Positions 22,516 to 33,830 of a DNA stretch of 64,000 nucleotides are shown in pieces (position 1 is the first letter of the stretch; every line of letters begins with the position of its first letter). The DNA comes from Dactylorhiza incarnata (Eukaryota; Streptophyta; Magnoliopsida; Asparagales; Orchidaceae), in assembly GCA_033032865.1 (NCBI GenBank), contig JAWHQI010000028.1:2685001-2749000 (forward strand), given 5' to 3'. A program made the translations under genes and the position numbers. Under the pieces are notes generated by a model that was given only the letters and a program-made list of their open reading frames with translations, searched no databases and was not told the DNA's origin.

Positions 22516-23985
22516 TGAAAGTATATAGTCGCAACCTAAATCACCGAGAGGGGGTGAATAGGTAGATTCTGCGGTTTTTTGCGGAATAAAAATATTGGAA
22601 GTAAAAGCACACAGAAAAGTAAACACAGCACAACACAGAGAATTTATAGTGGTTCCCTGATGTGGGTAGTCCACTTTCCTGCCTCGCCTATCTAGCACTC
22701 CAAGGCTAGATTCGGCTACTTCACCAAACTCGGATCAAACAATATCCTACTACTCGGAGTTCACAACTCCTACAAGCTCAGAGCAAGAATACTCCTACAA
22801 CAACTCAGAGAACAATCTTCTCCTACAAACTCGGAGCACACAAGCTCCTACAACTCGATCCTCAAATAAGGATCTACACAATAACTCGGAAGCAAGCTTC
22901 CTACAAGGTTTAAGATATGGTTCTTACAACAACACGGTAAATTACTTTTGAAGACGAGTCACGAATCGCTGGCTTTGACGGAGACGAAATGTTTGCGGAA
23001 GAATAGTCGGCCGTCAGTCGTAGTTTGCGAGAGATTTTTCACAATTCGCGATTAGCAATTATTAGGGTTATTTGGAAATAATCCTTAGGTATTTATAGAG
23101 TCTTCTTCCAACGGTCATAAGAATTAGGGATCTAGCTCCACGTGTACTGTACATGGGGAATGCCCTAAAGAATACGCCGTCGAATTGAACCGGAAAATAC
23201 CTGCAGACCGATTCGGCAAAATGGATTAACCGAATGGCATTAACCGAATTTATTCGGTTACACCATATAGTCGAATTCGGCAGTTCTAGGGATTCGACTA
23301 AACAGATTCACCGAATTACATTAATCGAATTCGATTAATCTTTTAGGCTTCGTTTGGGGCGGCGTTTCGCCGCCCCGTTTGGGGCAAACGCCGTCGGAAG
23401 GCGGCAAAACAAATGCCCCTCCGGCGGCGTTTGCTCCGTTTCCACCCGCCCGCAAGGAGAAACGCCGCTAAAAAGCGGCTTTTGGAGCTGCCGCCTCCCC
23501 CCTCCAGTTCCAAACCGGCGGATCGAGCCGCCGTCTCCGCCCGCCCTCGCTGCGCCAAACGAAGCCTTACTTAGAAAAAATAAACCTTTCGGACAAGGAT
23601 TAGCCGAATTCGGTTATATCCATTCAAACCATATAGTCGAGTTCGACTATATGTTCTAAATGATATAATCGAATTTTACTTAAGTTATTTTCCTTTCTCA
23701 AATGATTCCATCATCAGCTCCAGTCCTTCTTCTCTAGCACTTTGTAAATGAAGTACATCCCAATAGAGAGATTTCACATGAGCCAACACTTTGGTCTATA
23801 CAATGAGGGATTACATTGCACAGGCTTGTGTTTGACGACTCATTGAAACCTGACATTGGTTTGTACTTAGAGTGGAATAACCTGTCACATCACAGCTAAA
23901 GTGCATAATCAAATACAATTACAATTCGTCTTAGTTTGAAGGGGACTTCTTCAAATCAGGGCTATTGTGGATACAATACCCAACA
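22516..23985 (-). repeat. 5' LTR of Sirevirus A, carrying a MITE and a deletion
   Basis: It is nearly identical to 13042-14498 apart from three indels: a 221-bp MITE with its TTA duplication (23346-23566), a ~210-bp deletion at ~22940, and loss of 4 bp near 23120. The TATA box is at about 23089-23100. The first bases on the element strand are TGTTGGGTATTG. The flank after 23985 is CGTAC. Confidence 0.9.
23346..23566. mobile_element. Tourist/PIF-Harbinger-type MITE, 221 bp
   Basis: It begins GGCTTCGTTTGG and ends with the inverse CCAAACGAAGCC, flanked by TTA on both sides (23343-23345 and 23567-23569). The sister LTR at ~14083 has the empty site with a single TTA. A 3-bp TTA duplication points to PIF/Harbinger (Tourist) transposition. 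The element is very GC-rich inside an AT-rich LTR, has an internal palindrome (GGCGGCG..CGCCGCC) and encodes no transposase. The ORFs drawn through it are not genes. Confidence 0.9.
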
Positions 23986-24604
23986 CGTACTATCAGAAAC
24001 AGTCACATTCCTCTCCTGTTGCTTTTAAAAAACGTAAAAATAAATTAAAAAGTTATTAATGGGAAGACAGTGCTTTACGATATTAAATGTGGGTTTTCCC
24101 TTGTCACTTGAGTATTCATCCCCATAGGTCTATAAATCCTCGAAATTAAAGAAAGTTGTGAGCATTGCTACTAATGACCATATTTCTCTAGGACCACTTC
24201 TTCCTTAAGTGCAATAATGCATGTCATCTAAATGTTGCTCGGAGCTCTCTGATGCTTGGACTAATGAAGATTTTGCAAGAAAAGAAGCTATGGAGAAAAG
24301 GAGTAAGGAAAAATACACATATCCTTGGAGCACCAAGGAAGGCTGAAGAAAACTTGGACATTTGAGAGAAGATGCCCGCCTAGCCGGAGAAAGTCTAAAG
24401 AAAACTTGGATGCTCTACAGGTCATGCAACCACATGTGTTATATAATGGATGTTGACTGGCCCTTCTCTTGGTTATCAAATAGGAAAAGGTAGAGGGCAT
24501 GATGGGTAAGGTGAAGCATAAGGTGCTTGCTCTTCTCCCTCGACTTCTAAGCGCAGAGCCAAGAGGAAAGGTGATTGTCTTTACCCCTTCTCACATGTGC
24601 TTCC
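23986..24604. other. Unassigned flank between Sirevirus A and Sirevirus B
   Basis: About 620 bp with no retroelement motif or credible ORF. A short repeat 'gaaaacttgga..gagaa' occurs twice near 24330-24420. It may be older host or element sequence into which both Sireviruses inserted. Confidence 0.4.
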
Positions 24605-26397
24605 TGTTGGGAATCTTGCCCACATGATTCCTGATTTGAAGAAGTCACCAAGTCAATAAAACTTCATTTTGTATTTGATCACTTCTCTAGCTCATAATCT
24701 CAGGAAGTTAAAGGAATATCGTCGAAAAGAATAGGAGATGTCGTCGACAAAGTATGCTTGTCATCATGATGATGAGCAAAGCAAACACTGAGACTTGGCG
24801 AGTTTGTCGAACACAGAATGAAGTTCGTCGAACGAAGAATGGAGTTCGTCGAACGCAGAATGCAGTTCGTCGAATGCAGAATAAAGTTCGTCGATCGCAG
24901 AGAAGACATGAAGATATCAAAGGAAGGAATGTCGTCGAGAAGATGCAGAATCGTCGACATCAACAAAGTAGCCTTGTCCTCGAGAAGAACAGACATCGTC
25001 GTAAAGAGGGCGTGATGTCGAGAAGACTGAAGAAGGACAGCTGAAGACAAGCAGTTGCTAAAGCATAGTCTGTCGACATGATATCGCTCATGTCGTCGAA
25101 AGAACAAAGTGATTACGACGACAGTCTGCAAGAAAGAAGATCACGAAGACACAGTCAGAGATAGCATATCGTCGTATATGCAGAAACGATGAGATATCTC
25201 GTATCGTCGAGATACCAGCATCAGAGGCAGAAGCTAGAAGACTTGAAGATCCACCAAGTCCTAAGGCATCGACAAAGTCCTGTCGTCGAGATATTATCCA
25301 TATCGTCGTAATGCTGTCAGTATCGGCATAAAGCTGGAAATATCATCGAGACGGAATTCAAATATTACGGACGTGTCAGCAATTAATGTCTCCGCCTGAT
25401 TGTCCAATCAACACGTGCTCTTAAGGAATGGGACATCTGACACTTAAGGAACTATTTCAGAAGACCATTGGGAGCCTCGTAGTCTTACAAAAGAGATAAG
25501 AGGTTGCCCTAAAGAAAAAAATCAATAAAAAAAACTTACGCATACGGAAAATAGAACAGTAAAAGCGGCGTAAAGAAAGAGAGAACAAGAATCAAGCGTT
25601 CTCAGAAGATTCAGTCATCTCCATTGACTGATAAGAAGTCATTCCTCATCAGGCTAAGAGAAGAGATTGAAGAAGAACTGCGCTTTCAAGATCTGAATCA
25701 GAAACATCTTCTTCAACCTCAAGAAGTCGATCTCCATCAGGCTAAGTTGTCGATCTTCATCAGGCAGAAGAAACAGTGTTCGTTACTATAAAACCTTTTA
25801 TTGTTGTAAGGATTAGGGCCTAAGTGTCTAGCTTGAGGGCTGGAGAGCTGTGAGGCTTAAGGGCCAACGCAGTGGACTTGCGGGTCCGACACCGTCTAGC
25901 TTGAGGGCTGGAGAGCTGTGAGGCTTGAGGTTCAGGGCAGTGGACTTGCGGGTCCAATTTTGTCGAGCTTGAGGGCTTGGGTGCAGTAAGGGCTTGTGGG
26001 ACTAGACTATAGGCACAGGACTTGCGGGTCTGTGTTGTGTAGGGCTTGAGGGCCTGAGTATCGAGCTTGCGGGCTCGGGTGCAGTTGGGGCTTGCGGGCC
26101 TAGGATGTAGGACATGCGGGTCCGTGTTGTAAGGCTTGCGGGCCTGAAGATTTGGCAGAGTTTGCCGAGCCTAGCACACTGCTAGGTAGGCGTAGAGGGA
26201 CAGAGGACTACTCAAGACACCCGGTCTTGAGGAACCTCTATAGATCTTGTGTTATCTGCTGTGATTTTCTTGTGTAATACTTGTGTGCTCTGCTTGAATA
26301 GTCATAAATCGCGCTAATATTCTGAAACGAAGCAAGATCACCTAACACCCCCCCCCCCCCCCCCCCCCCCCTCTAGGTGAATGTTCCATTAACAACA
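24605..26397 (+). repeat. 5' LTR of Sirevirus B
   Basis: It starts TGTTGGGAATCTTGCCC and ends ..CCATTAACAACA before the primer site. The 5' part holds a ~21-bp tandem repeat (24798-24902, core GTTCGTCGAACGCAGAAT, about five copies) within a longer stretch carrying fourteen TCGTCG motifs (to 25360). Further on, 25830-26160 is a 'cttgagggc/cttgcgggtc' repeat-rich region. A long C-run (about 26347-26371) precedes CTCTAGGTGAATG. Confidence 0.92.
24798..24902. repeat. 21-bp tandem repeat in the Sirevirus B 5' LTR
   Basis: About five copies of GAATG(A/G/C)AGTTCGTCGAACGCA in tandem. The 3' LTR has only ~2.3 copies at 31450-31505, so the array changed copy number or was partly deleted after insertion. 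Confidence 0.85.
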
Positions 26398-26415
26398 AGT
26401 GGTATCAGAGCGAGG
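26398..26415 (+). other. Primer-binding site of Sirevirus B
   Basis: AGTGGTATCAGAGCGAGG follows the LTR end directly and matches the 3' end of plant initiator tRNA-Met. Confidence 0.88.
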
Positions 26416-26466
26416 TTGATCAAAAGAAGACTTAACCGTCTGATCTAGATCGTGGAACGACTCGCC

Positions 26467-27570
26467 ATGGCTGGTGGAGATCATAATCGGGAAATGAGAG
26501 CCATGAAACTCCCAATCTGCACAAAGGAGAACTTTCCCATCTGGAAGGAAAGGGTAAGGCTTTTTATGGAGGTGGCTGATCCAAGAATTTACTTAACAAT
26601 CCAACAGGGTCCCTTTATCCCTACAACTCCCTCCACCATTGATCCAACAAGGAAGGTGATAAAGAAATATGAGGACATGACCAAGGACGAGCTAGCCTTG
26701 GTAGGCCTAGATAAGAGGGCCCAAAATGTCATTGTGAGTGCCATAGATGACTCTACCCTCCAGAATCTGATTCACTGCAAAACGGCCAAGGAGATGTGGG
26801 ACTCCCTGATCGTGTACATGGAGGGTACTGAAGAGGTTAGGGATGATAGGAAATATCTTCTCAACCAGGAGTATGAGGCCTTCAAGCAAGGCAAGAATGA
26901 AACAATCTCTAACTGTTATGAGAGATTCTTCAAGATAGTGAATGGACTAAGAAACTATGAAAGAGAGTTCACCAACTCTGATCTTAATGACAAGTTTCTT
27001 AGATCACTCACAAAGGAATGAGACATCAAAATCTGTGTCATCAGAGAGATGGGTTAGCTGGGCATCATGGAGCCCAAGAACCTGTATGGGAAGTTGCTGT
27101 CCCATGAACTTCAGCTCAACACCAGGAAGGTTGAAGAAGAAAGCTCAAAGGGGAGCTCAAGAGACAGATCTGTGTCCCTAAAAGCTGAGAGCACGAGAAG
27201 ATCCATGGGCAAGACCTCTGCAACTCAGAATAGATCTGAGAGCAGTGAAGAATCAGAAGCCATCTCTTCAGATTCTGATGATACTGACAGAGAGGTGACC
27301 CTTCTCTCAAAACAGTTCAGGAAGCTAATACACAGAAGGAGGAGGGACAATCACAGAAACTCCTCCTCAAGCTCCAGAAGATCTGATTATCATGACAGAT
27401 CCAGAGCCCCCAGGGAGGAATGGTACAGATCTAGCCCTGGTAAATATGATTTAAATAATATTGTTTGCTATTCCTGCAGCAAGACATGTCACATGGCTAC
27501 TGACTGCCCCTCTAAGAAGAAGGAGTCGAGGAACCATGAAGAAAGAAGAAGCTCAAGGAGCAAGAGTTGA
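26467..27570 (+). pseudogene. Sirevirus B gag
   Basis: The first ATG in frame is 26467 (MAGGDHNREM). It shows a complete UBN2-type gag domain (LPICTKENFPIWKERVRLFM; TAKEMWDSL; NCYERFFKIVNGL), a Ser/basic region, and a CCHC knuckle CYSCSKTCHMATDC at ~27468-27510. The frame is interrupted by TGA (27019-27021) and TAG (27055-27057), then stays open to 27570. The coiled-coil part and second zinc knuckle seen in element A's gag are absent. The next ORF, in another frame, starts with the acidic KKIRTLSDSDSS that in A lies inside gag. Confidence 0.88.
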
Positions 27571-27580
27571 AAAAGGATTC

Positions 27581-30500
27581 ATGGCCAAGAAGATCAGAAC
27601 ACTGAGTGATTCTGACTCAAGCTCCTCTGGTACTGAGGAAGATGCACTCATTGGCTTGATGGCCATCAGTGAAGACAACCAGGATGACATCTCTCATGGG
27701 AAGGTATGTCCAAATGCCAACCAATCTCCAATTTGGTATTTGGACAGTGGCTGCTCCAGGCACATGACTGGAGTCAGAAAGTACTTAAGAGAATTCATCC
27801 CTATGGAGAATGGACAACCTGTGATCTTTGGAGGTTCAGAAAAGGGGGTGACCAGGGACTATGACAACATCTCTAATGGGTTAGTTACCATCACAAAGGT
27901 AGCTTATGTGGAGGGGTTGAAACACAATCTCATAAGCATAAGTCAACTTTGTGATTTAGGCTTTGTTATTACTTTCCACAAGGACAAGTGCCTAATTAAG
28001 AAATCCTCAGATTCTGAGGCTACCTTAACTGGCACTCGGAGTGGCAATATTCATTGCTTAAACTTTCTCAATACAAATTCTTCCATGCCCATATGTCTTG
28101 TAGCTGATGGTAAAGAGGCTATATGTGTACAATGGCACAAGAGACTTGCACACATCAACTATAAGACAATAGGCAAGCTTCTCTTACAAGACCTAGTTAG
28201 GAATGGACCTAATATTCAGTGCATCAAGGATGGTCCTTGTCAAGCTTGCCAACTTGGAAAGGAGACTAGGACCAGCTTTAAAAGCATATCTAACAAAGAG
28301 TCCTCTAGGTGCTTATTTTTACTGCATATGGATTTGTTTCGTCCTATGTCAATTCTTAGCTTAGGAGGGAAGGCCTACACACTTGTAGTTGTTGATGATT
28401 ACTCAAGGTTCACTTGGGTATTCTTCCTCAAAAAGAAATTAGATACCTTAGATATCTTGAGAAATTTTGTCAGGCAGATCCAGAATGAGATGGACTGTAC
28501 TGTGGTTAAACTCAGAAGTGACCATGAGACAGAATTTCAGTCAGGGGCCATGACAGAATTCTGCCAAGAACTAGGCATATCCCAAGAATTTTCCTCACCC
28601 AGAACTCCTCAACAGAATGGGGTTGCTGAAAGGAAGAACAGAACCTTGATAGAGGCAAGTAGGACAATGCTAAGTGACTCCTCTCTACCATAATACTTCT
28701 GGGCAGAGGTTGTCAACACTGCTTGTCATGTGATAAACAGGGCTTTAATCATCAAAGACCACAAGAAAACTCCCTATGAGTTAATGAAGGGCAGAAAACC
28801 AACCCTATCCTACTTTAGGATCATTGGTAGTAAATGTTATATCCTTAATAATGGGAAATCCAAACTAACCAAGTTTGCTGAGAAAAGCAGTGAGGGTATT
28901 TTTGTTGGTTACAGCTCTCATAGCAAGGCCTGTAGAGTGTACAACATCAATACCCAAATAGTGGAAGAATCTGTACATGTTGTATTTGATGAGACCAGCC
29001 TCATTCACAAAGGCTAGGCTAGCTCTCTAGTGAATGCAGGTACTGATGAGAAGATGGAAAAATTATGCATTGATGACCAAGCTGGAACCTCAGCTAAAAG
29101 TAAAGATCAATCAATAGATGTTGAGTTTGAATCAGATGTTGTGGAAGACACAGAAACAGCAGAAGAAGTGCAACCTGAAAGACCTGCAGCTGAAGAAATC
29201 CCCAGAATACTGCCAGCCACCTTGAAACAAGTAAGAGATCATCCTCAGGAGCAAATTATAGGAGCTGTCAACCAAGGTGTGCTGACAAGGAGTAGAGCTG
29301 CAAATGAAGCATTGTACCTGAGTTTTCTCTCTCAAATTGAACCCAAGAAATTTGAGGAAGCAAATCAGGATCCATTTTGGATTGCAGCAATGCAGGAGGA
29401 ACTGAACCAATTTAAGAGATGCAAAGTTTGGAAACTGGTTCCAAGACCCCAAGGACAGAACATCATAGGAACTAAATGGGTCTACAGAAACAAATTGGAT
29501 GAAAATGGAATGATCACCAAGAATAAAGCAAGGCTAGTGGCAAAAGGCTGCAGACAAGAGGAAGGGATAGATTTTGATCAGACATTTGCTCCAGTAGCCA
29601 GACTGGAAGCAATAAGACTGTTTCTGGCCTCTACAGCCTACCAAGGTTTCAAGATTTACCAGATGGATGTGAAGTCAGCCTTCCTAAATGGTGACCTCAA
29701 AGAGGAGGTATATGTAGAGTAGCCCTCAGTTTTGTAGACCATACTCACCCTGATTATGTTTACTTTCTTAGAAAAGCACTTTATGGCTTAAAACAGGCAC
29801 CTAGGGCCTGGTATGAGGCTCTGTCAAGCTTTCTAATTGAGAACAAATTCTCAAGGGGAAAGATTGATAAGACATTGTTCCTAAGGGAAGTAAAGGGCAA
29901 GATCTTGCTAGTGCAGATCTATGTGGATGACATCATCTTTGGCTCTACAGATAACAATCTCTGCAAAAAGTTTGCCAACTTGATGCAGGGAAAGTTTGAG
30001 ATGAGCAGTATGGGTGAGCTCAAATACTTCCTAGGTCTCCAAGTGAAACAATCTGAAGATGGTATTTTCATCTCCCAGACCAAATTCATTAGGGAGCTAG
30101 TCAAGAAATTTAGATTGGAGAGTGCTTCTTCAATGAAGACTCCAATGGGAACCAATGTGTCTCTGAACAAGGATGAGAAGGGCATACCCTTTGATGAAAC
30201 CAAGTACAGATGCATGATTGGATCTTTGCTTTATCTAACTGCAAGTAGGTCTGACATAATGTTTGATACATATGTCTGTGCTAGATATCAGGTGAATCCT
30301 AAGGAATCTCATCATGTCTCTGTCAAGAGAATCTTAAGATACCTTAAGGGTACATCAAATCTTGGCCTATGGTACCCTAGGAACAATGGATGTGAACTGA
30401 CTGGCTACTCAGATGCAGATTATGCAGGGTGCAAGGAAGATAGGAAGAGTACCTCAGGGACATGTCAATTCCTTGGTGGAAGACTGATCTCTTGGAGCAG

Positions 30501-30840
30501 TAAGAAGCAGACCAGTGTGGAAATCTCCACAGCAGAATCAGAGTATATTTCTGCTGGGAGCTGTTGTGCCCAACTGCTATGGATTTAGCATCAACTTGAA
30601 GACTACAATCTAAAGATGACCAAAACACCCATGTTTTGTGATTCTTCAAGTGCAATCTCAATTGCTAAGAACCCTGTCTCTCACATCAGGACTAAGCATA
30701 TTGAGATCAGTTATCACTTCATCAGGGAGCATGTGGAAAATGAAGATATCACCCTTGAGTTTGTCCCAACAGACAAACAAGTAGCTGATATATTTACAAA
30801 GCCCCTAGATGAAGCTAAGTTTAACTTCTTCAAATTCTAA
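27581..30840 (+). pseudogene. Sirevirus B pol: protease, integrase, reverse transcriptase, RNase H
   Basis: In order: acidic gag-end segment (27581-27700), protease (WYLDSGCSRHMTG, ~27735), GAG-pre-integrase (QWHKRLAHIN; HHCC with CQACQLG), integrase core (HMDLF; LRSDHE; QQNGVAERKN), linker, RT ([20 protein letters not shown] at ~29920) and RNase H (SDADYAG; KHIEISYHF). Breaks are TAA 28691-28693, TAG 29015-29017, TAG 29720-29722 followed by a frame change near 29725-29733, TAG 30586-30588 and TAA at 30838-30840. The usual DHGT near the second integrase Asp reads DHET. The domain set is complete but it cannot be translated through. Confidence 0.92.
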
Positions 30841-30945
30841 TTTGGGATGTTAAACTTAGAGTAATCCTTAACTTATTCCTCACTAATCCCTTTTTAGATG
30901 ATTGGTTAGAAAATCTCTCAGGATTTGGATGAACTATGACTGAGC

Positions 30946-31261
30946 AAGGGGGAGCATGGACTGTTGTCTACCTAAAGAAGAGCTGCAGGAAAGAAGTCAG
31001 AAAGGGGGAGAAATGACATCAATATGTTCAAGACAAGATGCACAAGAAGACCTCAAAGATAGGGGGAGCAAAGGAATAGGGGGAGCCACAAAAGAAGAGA
31101 CATCAAATCAAGGGGGAGCTACAAGCTTGATGTACTCATAAGTTCAACAAAAGATAAGTAAAATCTTAAATGCTCATGCCTTCCATTTAAGATTACAACA
31201 TTTATTGTCAAGTGAAAGTAGTCTTGAATTGAGATTCTGGCTTCTTCAAATAGGGGGAGAT
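30946..31261 (+). other. Cluster of six polypurine-tract-like repeats
   Basis: AGGGGGAG-type tracts lie at about 30946, 31001, 31061, 31076, 31111 and 31251; the last abuts the 3' LTR. Multiple polypurine tracts before the 3' LTR are a known Sirevirus trait. The 400 bp between RNase H and the LTR hold nothing else recognisable. Confidence 0.8.
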
Positions 31262-32974
31262 TGTTGGGAATCTTGCCCACATGATTCCTGATTTGAAGAA
31301 GTCACCGAGTCAAGAAAACTTCACTTTGTATTTGATCACTTCTCTAGCTCATAATCTCAGGAAGTTAAAGGAATATCGTCGAGAAGAATAGGATATGTCG
31401 TCGACAAAGTATGCTTGTCATCATGATGATGAGCAAAGCAAACACTGAGACTTGGCGAGTTCGTCGAACGCAGAATGAAGTTTGTCGAATGAAGAATGGA
31501 GTTCGTTAGGAATGTCGTCGAGAAGATGCAGTATCATCGACATCAACAAAGTAGCCTTGTCGTCGAGAAGAACAGACATCGTCGTAAAGAAGGTGTGATG
31601 TCGAGAAAACTGAAGAAGGACAGCTGAAGACAAGCAATTGCTAAAGCATAGTCTGTCGACATGATATCGCTCATGTCGTTGAAAGAACAAAGTGATTACG
31701 ATGACAGTATGCAAGAAAGGAGATCACGACGACACGGTCAGAGATAGCATATCGTCGTATATGCAAAAATGCTGGGATATCTCGTATCGTCGAGATACCA
31801 GCATCAGAGGCAGAAGCTAGAAGACTTGAAGATCCACCAAGGCCTAAGGCATCGACAAAGTCCTGTCGTCGAGATATTATCCATATCGCCGTAATGCTGT
31901 CAGTATCGGCATAAAGCTGGAAATATCGTCGAGACGGAATTCAAATGTTGCGGACGCACTGTCAGTAATTAATGTCGCCGCCTGATTGTCCAATTAGCGC
32001 ATGCTCTTAAGGAATGGGGTGTCTGACACTTAAGGAACTTTTTCAGAAGACCGTTGGGAGCCTCATAGTCTTATAAAAGAGATAAGAGGTTGCCCTAAAG
32101 AAAAAATCAATAAAAAAGAACTTACGCATACGGCAAATAGAACAGTAAAAGCGGCGTAAAGAAAGAGAGAACAAGAATCAAGCATTCTCAGGAGATTCAG
32201 TCATCTCCATTGACTGATAAGAAGTCGTTCCTCATCAGGCTAAGAGAAGAAATTGAAGAAGAACTGCGCTTTCAAGATCTGAATCAGAAACATCTTCTTC
32301 AACCTCAAGAAGTCGATCTCCATCAGACTAAGTTGCCGATCTTCATCAGGCAGAAGAAATAGTGTGCGTTACTGTAAAACCTTTCATTGTTGTAAGGCTT
32401 GAGGGACTAAGTGTCTATCTTGAGGGCTGGAGAGATGTGAGGCTTGAGGGTCAGGGCAGTGGACTTGTGGGTCTGACACCGTCTAGCTTGAGGGATGGAG
32501 AGCTGTGAGGCTTGAGGGCCAGGGCAGTGGACTTGCGGGTCCGATTTTGTCGAGCTTGAGGGCTTGGGTGTAGTAAGGGCTTGCGGGCCTAGGCTGTAGG
32601 CACATGATTTGTGGGTCTGTGTTGTGTAGGGCTTGAGGGCCTGAGTGTCGAGCTTGCGGGCTCGGGTGCAGTAGGGGCTTGCGGGCCTAGGCTGTAGGAC
32701 TTGCGGGTCCGCGTTGTAAAGCTTGCGGGCCTGAAGATTTGGCAGAGTTTGCCGAGACTAGCACACAGCTAGGTAGGAGCAGAGGGACAGAGGACTACTC
32801 AAGACACCCGGACTTGAGGAACCTCTATAGATCTTGTGTCGTCTGCTGTGATTTTCTTATGCAATACTTGTATGCTCTGCTTGAATAGTCATAAATCGCG
32901 CTAATATTCTGAAATCAAGCGAGATCACCTAACACCCCCCCCCCCCCCTCTAGGTGAACGTTCCATTAACAACA
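31262..32974 (+). repeat. 3' LTR of Sirevirus B
   Basis: It is a close copy of 24605-26397 (TGTTGGGAATC.. to ..TTAACAACA). It is ~80 bp shorter, mostly because part of the 21-bp array is missing (~31505) and the C-run is shorter. Confidence 0.92.
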
Positions 32975-33002
32975 CCTACATTCTCATCAAATAAGGGAAT
33001 AT

Positions 33003-33830
33003 TGTTGTGAATTACCTATGATTTGATGGAAGAAAGAATGGGTAAAGACAACCCTTGAAGAACAATAAAATCTGGGCCAGGACTAGGAGAAGACAAGGAA
33101 GGCAAAGCCAAAGAGGCAGTGCTAAGGAAAGGCAAAACCAAAGAGGCGGTGCTAAGGAAGGCAGATCCATAAATGGGAGAAAGTTGTCAACGTTCGCTGA
33201 CCGGGGCTCACTGGACAGAAGACTAACACCCAGCTCCCAGCCACTCTGTGCTCATCGATCAGTGATCGAAGACGCAACAGTCAGTGACTGAAGACTAAAC
33301 CTCAACATAATGTTCATCGACTGAAGTTTGAACCGCGACTCAGTGCTCAACGTCCATCGATGCAGATGACCGTTGAAGAACATAGTCATTGCGGATTTAT
33401 AAATAGCAAGTTTCAAGGCATCAATCCTTTCAAAACTTGTTATCGAAAGAAGTTAAGCTTGTAGAAGAAAGAAGGAGATTATTTATACTCCTTAGTTGAA
33501 GAAGAAAGAAAACGACACATTGCAGAAGATGGATAACTTCTTCTCTTTATACCTTTATATATATCTTATCTCTATGTAATCGATCCCCTCTCTTTTCTGG
33601 GATACATGAATCACCATTCTTTTTGTGTGATAAATCTACTCGATCTAACATATATATTCACTTATACATTGTTTTTGATCTCTCCTTCAAAATAGATTGT
33701 TGTGGTTGGATCACACAAACCAAGATCCATCATGGTGTAGTGGTTGGATCACCCGAACCAAGATCCATCATGGTATAGTGGTTGGATCACCCGGACCAAG
33801 ATCCATTGGGTTCCATTGACTCTAAGTGGA
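33003..33830 (+). repeat. LTR-like remnant of another copia element
   Basis: A purine tract (CAAATAAGGGAATA, 32987-33000) precedes TGTTGTGAATTACC at 33003, resembling a copia 3' junction. A TATA-like TTTATAAATAG occurs near 33395. The end is not defined. A ~39-bp tandem repeat (33702-33810, 2.7 copies; GTGGTTGGATCACCCGAACC) lies at its downstream side. Confidence 0.5.
33702..33810. repeat. ~39-bp tandem repeat, 2.7 copies
   Basis: Units starting GTGGTTGGATCAC at 33702, 33741 and 33779, each continuing ..CCAAGATCCATCATGG. Confidence 0.85.

Larger units (their letters stand above)
13042..23985 (-). mobile_element. Sirevirus element A (Ty1/copia, with envelope-like gene), defective
   Basis: In element order: 5' LTR (23985-22516), iMet primer site, gag (22437-20857), pol (20849-17696), spacer with promoter-like sequence, envelope-like gene (17235-14695), polypurine tract, LTR (14498-13042). 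The copia domain order protease-integrase-RT-RNase H, the CTCTAGGTG LTR signature and a third gene after pol identify a Sirevirus. Stops and one frameshift disable pol and env. Both LTRs carry large indels relative to each other, so the insertion is not very recent. A further PBS-gag piece beyond 13042 indicates a tandem or recombined array. Confidence 0.9.
24605..32974 (+). mobile_element. Sirevirus element B (Ty1/copia, no envelope-like gene), defective
   Basis: It has two LTRs (24605-26397 and 31262-32974), an iMet primer site, gag, pol with all copia domains, a run of six polypurine-like tracts, and the CCCCCCTCTAGGTGAA LTR signature. Only ~400 bp lie between RNase H and the LTR, so the third gene present in element A is absent. 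Gag and pol hold stops and frameshifts. The flanks CTTCC (24600-24604) and CCTAC (32975-32979) are not a target duplication. Confidence 0.92.

Noticed and set aside
24700..25131. 143-codon minus frame with repeated 'STNFILRSTN' residues
   Set aside because: It is the translation of the 21-bp LTR repeat on the wrong strand.
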